64,000 bases of DNA from an uncultured Bacteroidales bacterium (GCA_937896895.1 CALBNV010000101.1:1-64000), one strand, 5' to 3'. Counted from the first letter of the stretch, positions 9,038 through 18,421 are shown. Translations and numbers: made by a program. Notes: generated from the letters alone by a model not told the origin.

Positions 9038-10132
9038 TTATTCATTAATTGAAAAAATACGCTTGCTGACATTGAAGATGCGTCCTGAACAAGAATCGCT
9101 GTCGGCTCCTGTCACAGACTTTAAGACATTGATTTCGTTGCGCTTACGCAGAAGCCCGAGGAAAGCGAATATCAAGGCTTCTTTGTAGTCGATGATGTCG
9201 TTGTCTGGAATTACGATTTCGTGTCTTGTGTTCGCCTGAATCCTTTCGACCAAGAATTTGTTCTTTGCGCCTCCACCTGTGATGAGCATCTTGCCAACAG
9301 GTTGGTTTTCAATAGATTTCCCGACTTGTACGGCGATGTGTTCGACAAATGTCGCCAGCATGTCTTGTGTTGAAATGCGATGTGACGCCTGAACGAGCAG
9401 CGGCTTGATGTTTTCCTCGAAAAATTCGCGTCCCAGCGATTTCGGTGGTTTCTGTGTGAAATACTGATGGGTGTTGAGTTTTTCAAGCAGTTGGTTGTCA
9501 ATGACACCGCTGCGGGCGATTAAGCCGTCTCTGTCGAATTGGGCATCTGAATCAGCTAATCCCGCCAAATGGTTCAACGCTTGGTTGGCGATGCAGATGT
9601 CGTATGCAATGCGTTGGCCGTCAATGTCATACGAGACATTCGCAATCCCTCCGATGTTAAGACATAATGGATAGTCCGAGAACAGGAGCTTGTCGCCGAT
9701 TGGGACGAGCGGCGCCCCTTGTCCGCCTTTCAGCACATCTTCAGTCCTGAAGTCATTGATGACCTCCACTCTGCATGTGTCGGCAAGTGCTTGACCGTCA
9801 CCGATTTGCAGCGTATATCGCTCCTGCGGGCGGTGAAAGATGGTATGTCCGTGTGAGGCCACAATCTCAGGCTTGAGGTTGTGTCTGTCTATGAATGCCT
9901 TTGTCACATCTCCGAGCAGTTTGCCATATCTGACATCAAGGTCGTGTAGCTCATCCGATGACATGTAGTACGCTTCTGAAAGCTGTTGTTTCCAACCGGC
10001 ATCGTATTCAAAACTATCTTTGGCGATAATCTTGAAGCGCCATTCACCGTCATTCCAGAAATCAACGTCAACCATATCAATGCCATCAAGCGAACTGCCC
10101 GACATCAAACCGATTACATTCACGTTCCCCAT
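9038..10132 (-). CDS. anmK: Anhydro-N-acetylmuramic acid kinase
   Basis: Peptidoglycan recycling enzyme that opens and phosphorylates 1,6-anhydroMurNAc to MurNAc-6-phosphate. Of 364 residues, the N-terminal GLMSGSSLDGIDMVDVDF (8-25) is the family signature. ASHGHTIFHRP, LNIGGIANVSY and the C-terminal MLITGGGAKNKFLVERI nucleotide-binding motif are present. It lies between murF and exbB on the same strand, so recycling and synthesis of the wall are encoded side by side. Confidence 0.95.
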   Translation of the reverse strand: MGNVNVIGLMSGSSLDGIDMVDVDFWNDGEWRFKIIAKDSFEYDAGWKQQLSEAYYMSSDELHDLDVRYGKLLGDVTKAFIDRHNLKPEIVASHGHTIFHRPQERYTLQIGDGQALADTCRVEVINDFRTEDVLKGGQGAPLVPIGDKLLFSDYPLCLNIGGIANVSYDIDGQRIAYDICIANQALNHLAGLADSDAQFDRDGLIARSGVIDNQLLEKLNTHQYFTQKPPKSLGREFFEENIKPLLVQASHRISTQDMLATFVEHIAVQVGKSIENQPVGKMLITGGGAKNKFLVERIQANTRHEIVIPDNDIIDYKEALIFAFLGLLRKRNEINVLKSVTGADSDSCSGRIFNVSKRIFSINE

Positions 10133-10139
10133 ATCCTTT

Positions 10140-10194
10140 AAACCTAAATACCTAAATAGCCAATAGCCAATAACTAATCGCTAACAGCTAACAG
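10140..10194 (-). repeat. TTAGCTGTTAGC/ATTGGCTATTGG repeats between murF and anmK
   Basis: Read on the minus strand, the murF stop is followed at once by GCTGTTAGCTGTTAGCGATT, then TATTGGCTATTGGCTATT and TATTTAGGTATTTAGG. These are short direct repeats that grade into each other. The position directly after a stop codon and the high number of TAG triplets match the other tail repeats of the window. Confidence 0.6.
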
Positions 10195-11478
10195 CTAAAC
10201 CACCTCCATCACTTCCCAAAGTTTCATGCCGTTTGAGCCTTTGACCAAGATGTCCATGCCCTTAATAGGGTGATTTTCGATGTGTTTGCACAAGTCATTG
10301 ATGTTGTCGAATGTCAGGAATGAACTGTTTTTGCAAACTTTCTTGAACTCTTGTCCGACAAGAATCACATTGCTGAAACCGAGTTCGTTGATGAGTTCGA
10401 AGATTGTTTCATGTTCTTTTTGCGAGTCGGCGCCGAGTTCACGCATGTCGCCTAAGATGAGCAGGTTGTCTTCCTTGCAGATGTTGCGGAAGTTTCTCAC
10501 GGCATGGTTCATGCTTGTCGGATTGGCGTTGTATGCGTCGAGGATAACACGATTTTTATGTGTCTCGACTAATTGTGAACGTCCGTTTGTCGGCGTGTAT
10601 GCTGAGATGGCATTATGCATATCGTAAATGTCAATCCCGAAACGCCATCCTATCGCAATTGCTGCCATCACGTTGCTGAAATTGTATTCGCCTATAAGTT
10701 TTGTGTCAAATTCGTGCCAACAATGAGAAACTTTCAGAAACGGATTCGCCGAAACAAAATCTCCATTGATGGTTGAATTGCTGTTGCCTCCGTAGGTTAT
10801 TTTTGGCATGTCGCCTGATAAATCCATAAGAAGCCTGTCGTCTTTGCTTACAAACAACATTCCGTCATGTTCGTGGACGTATTGGTACAACTCGAATTTT
10901 GTTTTAATGATTTCTTCGTAACTTCCGAACCCTTCGAGATGCGCTCTGCCAATATTAGTGATTATTCCTATGGTTGGTTGTGCTATTTCGGCAAGTTGTC
11001 TTATCTCACCAGGATGATTGGCACCCATCTCAACGACGGCTATCTCTGTCTCTGGCTTGATTCTCAACACCGTGAGCGGGACACCGAGATGGTTGTTGAA
11101 GTTGCCCTGTGTGTAAACGATGTTGTATTTTGTCAACAGGACTGTGGCAATAAGTTCTTTTGTTGTTGTCTTCCCGTTGGTTCCGGTTATGCCAATCACA
11201 GGGATGTCAAGGCTCTCGCGGTGGTGTTTTGCAAGTTGTTGCAATGTCTTGAGGCTGTCTTCGACGACGAATAGTCGTTCATGCCGGGGAAGGTCTTGCC
11301 GGTCGGCGATGACACATGCGGCGATGCCGTCTTCCGCGGCTTTGTATGCGAAGTCATTGCCGTCGAAATGTTCTCCTTTAAGTGCGACGAAAACGCAGTC
11401 TTTTGTGATGCAGCGGCTGTCGGTCGTAACTGTGTATGACTTCGTGTATTGTTGATATATTTTTTCTATGTTTTCCAT
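10195..11478 (-). CDS. murF: UDP-MurNAc-tripeptide--D-alanyl-D-alanine ligase
   Basis: Adds D-Ala-D-Ala to the UDP-MurNAc-tripeptide, the last cytoplasmic peptide step of peptidoglycan synthesis. The 427 residues include the ATP-binding GITGTNGKTTTKE (96-108), QGNFNNHLGVPLTVL, VEMGANHPGEI, TNIGRAHLEGFGS and the Mur ligase C-terminal ILDAYNANPTSM and ILGDMRELG. It lies downstream of gldJ on the same strand. A strong terminator stem ends 7 bases before the start codon, so expression may depend on read-through. Confidence 0.96.
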   Translation of the reverse strand: MENIEKIYQQYTKSYTVTTDSRCITKDCVFVALKGEHFDGNDFAYKAAEDGIAACVIADRQDLPRHERLFVVEDSLKTLQQLAKHHRESLDIPVIGITGTNGKTTTKELIATVLLTKYNIVYTQGNFNNHLGVPLTVLRIKPETEIAVVEMGANHPGEIRQLAEIAQPTIGIITNIGRAHLEGFGSYEEIIKTKFELYQYVHEHDGMLFVSKDDRLLMDLSGDMPKITYGGNSNSTINGDFVSANPFLKVSHCWHEFDTKLIGEYNFSNVMAAIAIGWRFGIDIYDMHNAISAYTPTNGRSQLVETHKNRVILDAYNANPTSMNHAVRNFRNICKEDNLLILGDMRELGADSQKEHETIFELINELGFSNVILVGQEFKKVCKNSSFLTFDNINDLCKHIENHPIKGMDILVKGSNGMKLWEVMEVV

Positions 11479-11484
11479 GTTGAA

Positions 11485-11511
11485 TAAAAAAAGCCGCCAG
11501 AAATGACGGCT
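11485..11511 (-). terminator. Terminator between gldJ and murF
   Basis: On the minus strand AGCCGTCA (11511-11504) pairs with TGGCGGCT (11499-11492) over 8 bp with one G-T pair and a 4-base loop, followed by a run of T. The T run ends about 7 bases before the murF ATG, leaving almost no room for a separate murF promoter. Confidence 0.75.
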
Positions 11512-11532
11512 GATTTATAACTTTGTGTTGAA

Positions 11533-12993
11533 TTATTTCGCCAATGCGCTGCCAATCATGTTCATGGCGCATCTGAAACCAATTGTTGCCGAAGCCTGGT
11601 CTTCATCCAGGAAACGTCTCACCGAAGGGCTGAGGTAATAAGGGCCGTCTGCCCATGAACCGCCTTTGTAAACACGTGACTTGTCTGAGATGAGTGTTGT
11701 GACACCATATTCGTACATTTGGTTTGTGTATTCGCTCTGTTCGCCGCTGACATTTGTCCAGTCGTTTTGTATCGTTGACATGAAGTCACCGTCGTCATGG
11801 TTGATGTTATAGCTGTAGCGGTAGTTCTGACGGACAGCGTTCTCTTCTGCTGTTTCCGGAACGTAAACAATCTGTCCGTTTTCATCAACTTCTTTCTTCA
11901 TGAACATGTTTCCGCGGTAAGGGTTGTGGTCAGACACGTCTTCGTAAGACATCGGACGATATACGTCAAGCACCCACTCTGACACATTGCCTGACATGTT
12001 GAAAAGGCCGTAGTCGTTAGGCCAGTATGTGTAAACAGGAGCAGGGAATACCGCGCCGTCATTGAGGTTGCCGGCAACACCCATATAGTCGCCGTTTCCT
12101 CTCTTGAAGTTCGCCACGAAGCTGCCATAGTAGTTCTTGGTGTCTGTACGGAGGCCTTCACTGTCCCATGGATACACCCTGCGGTCAGTGATGCGTTCGT
12201 TCACTGTGCTTCCTATAAGTCCGAGGGCTGCATATTCCCATTCGGCTTCCGTGGGGAGACGGTATTTCGGGAGGAGCAATCCGTCCTCCATCTTGACATT
12301 GCGTAATCCTGTTTCGCTGTCAGGGTTGAGATCCTTAAATCCATCTTGAATCACACCATTGTACAGACCCGCAACGTAAGCGTCGGTGCTGAAGTGTGAG
12401 TCCTTGGTCTGATTCAAATCAAAGGTGAGAACGCCGGCATTGATCAGGTTATTCTCGTTGACACGGTCTGAACGCCATAGGGCGTAGTCGTTTGCCTGAA
12501 GCCATGACACACCGACGACGGGATAGTCGCGATATGCAGGGTGGCGGAGATAAACCTCTACCATAGGTTCGTTATATGACATCGAACTGCGCCAGACCAA
12601 TGTGTCCGGCAACGCGTTCTTGACAATCATCGGATAATCCTTGCCGTAAATCCTGTTCATCCAATGGAGATATTCGATATAGTCGAGGTTGCTGATCTCC
12701 GTCTGATCCATGTAAAACGACGAGACAGTGACCTGACGCGGGGTGTTATTCCAATCGTAATAGACATTTTCCTGCGTTCCGCCCATGGTGAACGTGCCAC
12801 CTTCAATGGCTACGAGGCCAGGACCAACCACCTGTTCCGGCGCATCCGTCACATACAATCCACCATAGTTAGGGTCGTTATAACTCCATCCTGTCGTTTT
12901 GGAAACCGGAACTTTCTCGCATGAAACAAACAAAATACTCCCGCATAAAATCGCGAAAACCGTTGCTAATCTGAAATTTTTACGCATTATCAT
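11533..12993 (-). CDS. gldJ: GldJ-like SUMF1-domain lipoprotein
   Basis: Lipoprotein of the formylglycine-generating-enzyme-like (SUMF1) fold, a type IX secretion/gliding component. From the chosen ATG it has 486 residues. A signal peptide ending FVSCEK places a lipidated cysteine near residue 24. The SUMF1 domain starts at GLVAIEGGTFTMGGTQENV and holds YPVVGVSWLQANDYALWRSD, LPTEAEWEYAA, NVSEWVLDVY and the C-terminal YKGGSWAD..IGFRCA. The HDWNNTP-like DWNNTPRQVTVSSFYMD motif is more like GldJ than GldK/PorK. Divergent porU-porV supports this: in Flavobacterium johnsoniae gldJ is next to porU-porV (from memory). ATG at 12987 is an alternative start. Confidence 0.8.
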   Translation of the reverse strand: MIMRKNFRLATVFAILCGSILFVSCEKVPVSKTTGWSYNDPNYGGLYVTDAPEQVVGPGLVAIEGGTFTMGGTQENVYYDWNNTPRQVTVSSFYMDQTEISNLDYIEYLHWMNRIYGKDYPMIVKNALPDTLVWRSSMSYNEPMVEVYLRHPAYRDYPVVGVSWLQANDYALWRSDRVNENNLINAGVLTFDLNQTKDSHFSTDAYVAGLYNGVIQDGFKDLNPDSETGLRNVKMEDGLLLPKYRLPTEAEWEYAALGLIGSTVNERITDRRVYPWDSEGLRTDTKNYYGSFVANFKRGNGDYMGVAGNLNDGAVFPAPVYTYWPNDYGLFNMSGNVSEWVLDVYRPMSYEDVSDHNPYRGNMFMKKEVDENGQIVYVPETAEENAVRQNYRYSYNINHDDGDFMSTIQNDWTNVSGEQSEYTNQMYEYGVTTLISDKSRVYKGGSWADGPYYLSPSVRRFLDEDQASATIGFRCAMNMIGSALAK

Positions 12994-13200
12994 TGTGTTT
13001 TTTGTTACTCGATCAAAACTCGGAAAACGTTGTATTATTGTGTTTTCCATCAAAAATGTGTCTTTTCCTACGGACGCATTTTTTGCGGTGCAATTATACA
13101 ACTTTTATTTGAAAGTCCGTGTTTTTTTTTGAAAAATTTTTTACGCGTGAATGTTGCAATATTAATTTGATGAAAACGTTCTGCAAAACAAAGAAATTTG

Positions 13201-13208
13201 TATTTTTG
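13201..13208 (+). promoter_or_regulatory. -7 element for porU
   Basis: TATTTTTG matches TAnnTTTG, 18 bases before the chosen porU start codon at 13227. It sits inside the longer open frame that begins at 13119 and so argues for the later start. Confidence 0.6.
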
Positions 13209-13226
13209 CAGACTTTTGTTATCGGT

Positions 13227-16200
13227 ATGAAAAAATCAATTAGAGCGATTGCGATAGCGCTGGTCATAAACGTAATGATGTTGAACAGTGTCTTGGCCGC
13301 TGATTCTGTGCTGGGCAGCGGCGTTTGGTATAAGATGTCTGTCGGTCATACCGGCATGTTCAGCATATCATATTCTGAACTGAAATCAATGGGGGTCGAT
13401 GTGAATGCCATCAATCCGAGAAATATCAGACTCTTCCACAATGGCGGCGGGGTCTTGCCTGTCGTTGCCGGTGATAAGCGCCCGGATGACCTCGTTGAGA
13501 TACCTATTATAATTTATGGTGAGTCAGACGGCCGCTTTGATGACGGAGACCTTATCGTGTTCTACGCCCGCGGCCCGGTCGCGTGGAGGTATAACGCGAA
13601 CGAGCAGTTCTATGAACATGTTAACAATCCGTATTCAGATTATTCGTACGTGTTCATGACAATAGGTGACACGCCGGGGAAACGGGTTGAAACGGTTGCA
13701 GGGCCGGACGGCGAGACAGTGGCTGTCGATGAATTTATTGACGGCGCATGCTACGACAAGGAGGAGTTTAATTTCCTTAATATGGGAAGGACATGGTACT
13801 TTGACAAGTTCGACATCACGCTGTCAAGGTCATACGGCTTTTCGTTCCCCAATGCTGTGACGGCAAGAAAAGCCAAACTGCGCTCCGAGATGGCGGCCCG
13901 TAACCCGTCGCAGGTGTCATTCAAATATAAGGTGGGGAACATAGTCGCAGCGACAGTCCCGATCACCCCGATGGGCAGCACACAATACACATACGCAAAG
14001 ACCGCTTCCACGAATGTCAAGCAGTTCGACATAAATTCATCTTCTTTTAATGTTGATGTGACTTTTGAAAGGACAGGCTCGTCTTCCGTCGGATGGCTCA
14101 ATTACATAGAAGTCAATGTATGGAGAAAACTGAAGATGTCGGGCGATGTGATGACTTTCCGCAACCCGGAATGCACCAATCCTTCTTTGGTTTATGAATA
14201 CAAGCTCTCGAATGCGTCCGGCTCGACGCAGGTCTGGGACGTGACCGACCCGAAAGAACCGAAAAAAATGGAAGTGACGACACAGTCGGCAACAATCACA
14301 TTCAATGTTAAAGGCGCGAGAAACAAGGAGTTTGTCGCGTTTACCGGGAACTTGTTTGATAAAACAACTTTTGTGGGCGTGGTACAAAACCAGAACCTTC
14401 ATGCGCTGAAAGACGTTGATTATGTCATAATTACACATCCGGATTTTGTGGCACAGGCGAAAAGGCTCAAGAGCATCCATAATGAAATGGACAATCTCGT
14501 CATCGAAATCGTCACCCCGAAAGAGATTTACAATGAGTTTTCCTGCGGCGCACAGGATGTCTCGGCTATCCGTGACTTCATCAGGAAACTCCGTGACAAC
14601 AGCGTCGGTGAACACCAGCTCAAATATGTGCTTCTGCTCGGTGACGCTTCGTATGCGTACAAAAACAGTGATGTGTGCTTTGTCCCGACGTATGAGTCGG
14701 TGGCGTCGTTGTCATTGACAGGCTGCATCGCCACTGACGACTTCTTTGTGTGCCTCGACCCTGCTGAGGGCGTGATGGAGTCGGGGTCAGTGGTGGACCT
14801 CGCAATCGGCAGGATGCCGGTCTCGACATCGGAGCAGGCTGCAAGTGCCGTGGATAAGATAGAGAAGTTCTTGGAAAAGAATGACTTGACCATGAATAAA
14901 TGGCGTAACGTCATTACCTTGGTCAGCGACGATGAATATAATGGCGGCAGCTTCCTCACAAATTCCGAAGAGATAGCCGACTCCATTGAATTCTGGGGCG
15001 GCGAGATGATCGTTGACAAAATATATCTCGACGCTTACGAACAGGTCGCAACGGCGAGCGGACAACGCTGCCCTGATGTCAATGAGGCGATTACAAACCG
15101 TGTCGAGAACGGAACGCTGATATTCAACTACGTCGGACATGGCGGCGAGGTGGGTCTTGCTGATGAACGGATACTCACAATCGAAGATATTAATTCGTGG
15201 CAGAATATGCCTATGCTCCCGATTTTCATAACAGCCACCTGCGAGTTCAGCAGATTCGACGACCACACAAGGACTTCAGCCGGCGAACTCGTTTATCTGA
15301 ACGAAAAAGGTGGCGCGATAAATATGATTACCACCGCAAGGACAACCGGAAATTCTGGGAATCATAGACTTGAGAAGAATTTTTTCCGTAATATGTTTAA
15401 GATGTATGGCGGTGAATACCAGTGCATTGGAGATGTTCTCAAGGCTGCTAAACAAGATAAAAACCTGGATAAGAACGCCAAGGTCTTTGTGCTGTTTGGC
15501 GACCCCGCGTTAAGAATAGCTTATCCGAAAAACAATGTCGTCCTCACGAAACTCAACGGGGAGACTGTCGGTCTTAATCCTCTCGACACACTTAAGGCGA
15601 TGAGCACCGTCCGGCTGGAAGGCGAGGTCAGAGATAACTTCAACTGCCTCATGGACGACTTCAACGGAGTGGTTCACGTGTCGATATATGATAAGCCGAA
15701 CACTTACCGGACACACGGCGATCATGACAAGCCGAAGTTCAATTTCGAGCTTCGCGACAGCAGAATATTCTCTGGTAAAACAGAAGTCGTGAACGGCAGA
15801 TTCGACATGATGGTGACTTTGCCGAAAGACATCAAATACAACTATGGAAACGGCTTGATAAATTTCTATGCCACTGATTATGTGACAGATGCAAACGGTA
15901 ACAATACTGACATCATCGTCGGAGGCTACGATGAAAGTGTCATTCCTGACGAGAACGGACCTGAAGTCCGCCTGTATATCGACGACGAGATGTTTGTCAG
16001 CGGAGGCATCACTAACGAGAATCCAGTGATCATCGCGAAAATAAGAGACGCACAGGGCATCAACACTTCGGGCGCGGGAATCGGCCATGACATCATGGCG
16101 ACGCTGAGCGGCGCTACAGAAAAATCGTATAACCTTAATAACTACTACGATACGCCATACGACCTTAATGAGTTCGGTACACTGACATACCGGCTTTATA

Positions 16201-16610
16201 ATCTTAACAGCGGCAGGCATACTCTGAAACTGAAGGTCTGGGACATATTCAACAACTCAACGACGGTGTCGGTTGACTTCACGGTGATAAAGAGCGGTGA
16301 CGGCACTATCGCGATTGAAAACCTCTACAACGCACCAAACCCGATGACAAACGAAACACGCATCATGTTTGAGCATAACCAGAAAGAACCGATTGATGTC
16401 AATGTTAAGATATTTAACATCAGCGGGCAGCTTGTCAGGACAATCAACGAGTCGCGTAATGGCACTATGCGCGTTGACCCGATAGTGTGGGACGGCACTA
16501 ACGACAGCGGAAGCGCGTTGCCGGCAGGCGTATATATATATAATGTGATTGTCTCGAACAGCAAAAACGAGACGGCATCGGGGTTCTCCAAGCTGATAAT
16601 AGCCCGATGA
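13227..16610 (+). CDS. porU: PorU-type type IX secretion sortase (C25 family)
   Basis: Gingipain-like cysteine peptidase that removes the C-terminal signal of T9SS cargo at the cell surface and attaches A-LPS. 1127 residues, matching PorU. Signal peptide MKKSIRAIAIALVINVMM with cleavage near AVLAA. The C25 catalytic histidine lies in NYVGHGGE (H638) and the cysteine in ITATCEFSRFDD (C672), a spacing like that of gingipains. The last 90 residues form a FlgD/T9SS C-terminal domain (NLYNAPNPMTNETRI ... LPAGVYIYNVIV). The -7 element and signal peptide fix the start. porV follows 140 bases later. Confidence 0.92.
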   Translation: MKKSIRAIAIALVINVMMLNSVLAADSVLGSGVWYKMSVGHTGMFSISYSELKSMGVDVNAINPRNIRLFHNGGGVLPVVAGDKRPDDLVEIPIIIYGESDGRFDDGDLIVFYARGPVAWRYNANEQFYEHVNNPYSDYSYVFMTIGDTPGKRVETVAGPDGETVAVDEFIDGACYDKEEFNFLNMGRTWYFDKFDITLSRSYGFSFPNAVTARKAKLRSEMAARNPSQVSFKYKVGNIVAATVPITPMGSTQYTYAKTASTNVKQFDINSSSFNVDVTFERTGSSSVGWLNYIEVNVWRKLKMSGDVMTFRNPECTNPSLVYEYKLSNASGSTQVWDVTDPKEPKKMEVTTQSATITFNVKGARNKEFVAFTGNLFDKTTFVGVVQNQNLHALKDVDYVIITHPDFVAQAKRLKSIHNEMDNLVIEIVTPKEIYNEFSCGAQDVSAIRDFIRKLRDNSVGEHQLKYVLLLGDASYAYKNSDVCFVPTYESVASLSLTGCIATDDFFVCLDPAEGVMESGSVVDLAIGRMPVSTSEQAASAVDKIEKFLEKNDLTMNKWRNVITLVSDDEYNGGSFLTNSEEIADSIEFWGGEMIVDKIYLDAYEQVATASGQRCPDVNEAITNRVENGTLIFNYVGHGGEVGLADERILTIEDINSWQNMPMLPIFITATCEFSRFDDHTRTSAGELVYLNEKGGAINMITTARTTGNSGNHRLEKNFFRNMFKMYGGEYQCIGDVLKAAKQDKNLDKNAKVFVLFGDPALRIAYPKNNVVLTKLNGETVGLNPLDTLKAMSTVRLEGEVRDNFNCLMDDFNGVVHVSIYDKPNTYRTHGDHDKPKFNFELRDSRIFSGKTEVVNGRFDMMVTLPKDIKYNYGNGLINFYATDYVTDANGNNTDIIVGGYDESVIPDENGPEVRLYIDDEMFVSGGITNENPVIIAKIRDAQGINTSGAGIGHDIMATLSGATEKSYNLNNYYDTPYDLNEFGTLTYRLYNLNSGRHTLKLKVWDIFNNSTTVSVDFTVIKSGDGTIAIENLYNAPNPMTNETRIMFEHNQKEPIDVNVKIFNISGQLVRTINESRNGTMRVDPIVWDGTNDSGSALPAGVYIYNVIVSNSKNETASGFSKLIIAR

Positions 16611-16697
16611 CCCGATAAAAAAAAGAATCTGACACACAATATGAAAGATTTTATTGCGTTTGTTTAAAGTTAATCGTGAGAGTATCTTAAAATTGTG

Positions 16698-16705
16698 TAT
16701 TTTTG
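16698..16705 (+). promoter_or_regulatory. -7 element for porV
   Basis: TATTTTTG (TAnnTTTG) 45 bases before the porV ATG, in the porU-porV gap. It suggests that porV also has its own transcript. Confidence 0.5.
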
Positions 16706-16750
16706 CGGAGTTTTTTGAAAGGAAAATTAAATTATTACAATACATCATTT

Positions 16751-17938
16751 ATGACAAAGATTAAAACAATTCTTTTAAGTTGTTTGCTTTCAGCCGGTTT
16801 GGGCTATGTCAGCCAAGCACAGGAGTCAAGAGTTATTAATACAGCAGTTCCTGCCTTGCAGATTGCACCAGATGCCCGCTCTGGCGCTTTGGGCGATTGC
16901 GGCGTTGCGACGACACCGGACGTTTATTCAATGCATTGGAATGCCGCGAAGTACGCGTTCCAGGAAGATGACTTCAGCATCGGTCTCGCTTACACGCCCT
17001 GGCTGAGAAAACTTGTGAACGACATGAATATTGCTTATCTCGCAGCCTCAAAGCGTGTGAGCAAGAAGTCAACGGTGGCACTGTCGCTCATGTATTTCAA
17101 TCTCGGACAGATCAATTTCAGAAACGCTGAAAATGTTGATCAGGGAACGTTCAACCCGAATGAGTTCTCCGTCGATGCCTGCTATTCAAGGAAACTCGGC
17201 GACTATATATCCGGCGCGGTGTCTGCTCGTTTCATCTATTCTGACCTCACACAGGGACAGGGCGACAACTACAAGCCGGCAATGGCTGTGGCAGCCGACA
17301 TCGGTGTCTATTATCAGAGACCTGTCTATTGGTTCAAGACTGTTGATGCAGAAATAGCGTGGGGCGTGGCAATCACTAACATTGGAAGCAAGATGTCGTA
17401 CAATAATGGAAGTAACCAGACAAGCTTCATACCTACAAACCTCCGCTTAGGCCCGTCGCTGAAACTCAACATTGACGACTATAATTCTTTGATGTTTACA
17501 TTTGATCTGAACAAGCTTCTCGTACCGACGCCGCCTGTCCGTGACGATCAGGGCAATGTCTTAAGAGGAAAGGATGACAATGTGTCGATGGTTCAGGGAC
17601 TTTTCCAGTCGTTCTATGACGCACCAGACGGCTTCAGCGAAGAATTGAAGGAATTGACAATAGGCTGCGGTCTTGAGTATTGGTATAACAAGGTGTTCAC
17701 GGTACGTGCAGGTTTCTTCCATGAGGATAGAACCAAAGGCAACCGCCGTTACCTGACTTTCGGTGCCGGTCTGCGTTATAACGTCTTCGCCCTCGACATC
17801 TCATATCTTGTTCCTGTTAACAATACATCGAACTCAGGCGTGAACCCGCTTGAGAACACGTTGCGTTTCAACCTCGTGTTCAATATCAATAAATGGAAGA
17901 AAGATAACACGAAGCTGGAGAACACAAAGGAAATGTAA
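16751..17938 (+). CDS. porV: PorV outer membrane barrel, T9SS shuttle protein
   Basis: FadL-like outer membrane protein that hands T9SS cargo from the translocon to PorU. It has 395 residues with the start chosen at MTKIKTILLSC, giving a signal peptide that ends VSQAQ. The PorV hallmark AVPALQIAPDARSGALGDCG starts near residue 34, followed by MHWNAAKYAFQEDDFSIGLAYTPWLR. The barrel ends with alternating aromatic strands. Immediately downstream of porU, as in other Bacteroidota, and closed by a strong terminator. Confidence 0.93.
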   Translation: MTKIKTILLSCLLSAGLGYVSQAQESRVINTAVPALQIAPDARSGALGDCGVATTPDVYSMHWNAAKYAFQEDDFSIGLAYTPWLRKLVNDMNIAYLAASKRVSKKSTVALSLMYFNLGQINFRNAENVDQGTFNPNEFSVDACYSRKLGDYISGAVSARFIYSDLTQGQGDNYKPAMAVAADIGVYYQRPVYWFKTVDAEIAWGVAITNIGSKMSYNNGSNQTSFIPTNLRLGPSLKLNIDDYNSLMFTFDLNKLLVPTPPVRDDQGNVLRGKDDNVSMVQGLFQSFYDAPDGFSEELKELTIGCGLEYWYNKVFTVRAGFFHEDRTKGNRRYLTFGAGLRYNVFALDISYLVPVNNTSNSGVNPLENTLRFNLVFNINKWKKDNTKLENTKEM

Positions 17939-17967
17939 GGCTTGAAATATTTCATGTTGAAAATACG

Positions 17968-17996
17968 GCCGCTGTCGTTCTGACGGCGGCTTTTTT
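17968..17996 (+). terminator. Terminator of porU-porV
   Basis: GCCGCTGTC (17968-17976) pairs with GACGGCGGC (17982-17990) over 9 bp with one G-T pair and a 5-base loop, followed by six T. Confidence 0.85.
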
Positions 17997-18032
17997 GTGT
18001 CCGGCAGATGTGATGTGGAATGATGACTGCAT

Positions 18033-18068
18033 AAAAAAAAGAGGCAATAGTCACTGTCTCTTTTTTTT
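18033..18068. terminator. Bidirectional terminator between porV and rpmH
   Basis: A run of A, then GAGGCA (18041-18046) pairing with TGTCTC (18055-18060), then eight T. With A and T runs on both sides it can end transcription from either strand; its main client is rpmH on the minus strand. Confidence 0.7.
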
Positions 18069-18102
18069 AACCTTAAATAATTATAGGTACGGCTTCGCCG
18101 AA

Positions 18103-18249
18103 TCAATACTCGTCAGATACTGTGAGTTTTTTTCTGCCTTTGGCGCGGCGGGCTTTCAAAACCTTGCGGCCATTGGCTGTTGACATTCTTTCTCTGAAAC
18201 CGTGTTTGTTCTTGCGTCTCCTGTTCGATGGTTGAAATGTGCGTTTCAT
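18103..18249 (-). CDS. rpmH: 50S ribosomal protein L34
   Basis: Small basic protein of the large ribosomal subunit, 48 residues. The translation begins MKRTFQPSNRRRKNKHGFRE and continues RMSTANGRKVLKARRAKGRK, the universal L34 pattern, ending LTVSDEY. The start at 18249 has TACTTTTG (TAnnTTTG on the minus strand) 44 bases upstream and a terminator follows the stop. It is transcribed alone here; no rnpA or dnaA is adjacent. Confidence 0.97.
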   Translation of the reverse strand: MKRTFQPSNRRRKNKHGFRERMSTANGRKVLKARRAKGRKKLTVSDEY

Positions 18250-18292
18250 TGTCTTATCTTTTTATTTTCTTTTATTTCTCTTAATCAGAGCG

Positions 18293-18300
18293 CAAAAGTA
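18293..18300 (-). promoter_or_regulatory. -7 element for rpmH
   Basis: On the minus strand reads TACTTTTG (TAnnTTTG), 43 bases before the rpmH ATG. Confidence 0.55.
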
Positions 18301-18331
18301 GTAAATTTTTTTATTCAAAAAACATTTTCTT

Positions 18332-18380
18332 TGAAAAAAATATTTAAGTTGCAACGTGTTGTTTATTAGCACGTTGCAAC
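18332..18380 (-). terminator. Terminator of pepD
   Basis: GTTGCAACGTG (18348-18358) and CACGTTGCAAC (18370-18380) form a perfect 11-bp stem with an 11-base loop. On the minus strand the stem is followed by TTAAATATTTTTTTC, so it fits as the pepD terminator. The stem core is also an inverted repeat that a protein could bind. Confidence 0.7.
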
Positions 18381-18415
18381 TTTAAACTCTAATCTTTAAA
18401 CTCTAATCTCTCAAC
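18381..18415 (-). repeat. GATTAGAGTTTAAA repeats between pepD stop and terminator
   Basis: On the minus strand GAGAGATTAGAGTTTAAAG is followed by a second GATTAGAGTTTAAA, filling the space between the pepD stop and the hairpin. This mirrors the eno 3' end, which uses the same GATTAGAG motif in front of an 11-bp stem. Confidence 0.55.
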
Positions 18416-18421
18416 AGACAT

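Noticed and set aside
18001..18183. Short plus-strand frame opposite rpmH
   Set aside because: The minus strand codes a complete, universally conserved L34.
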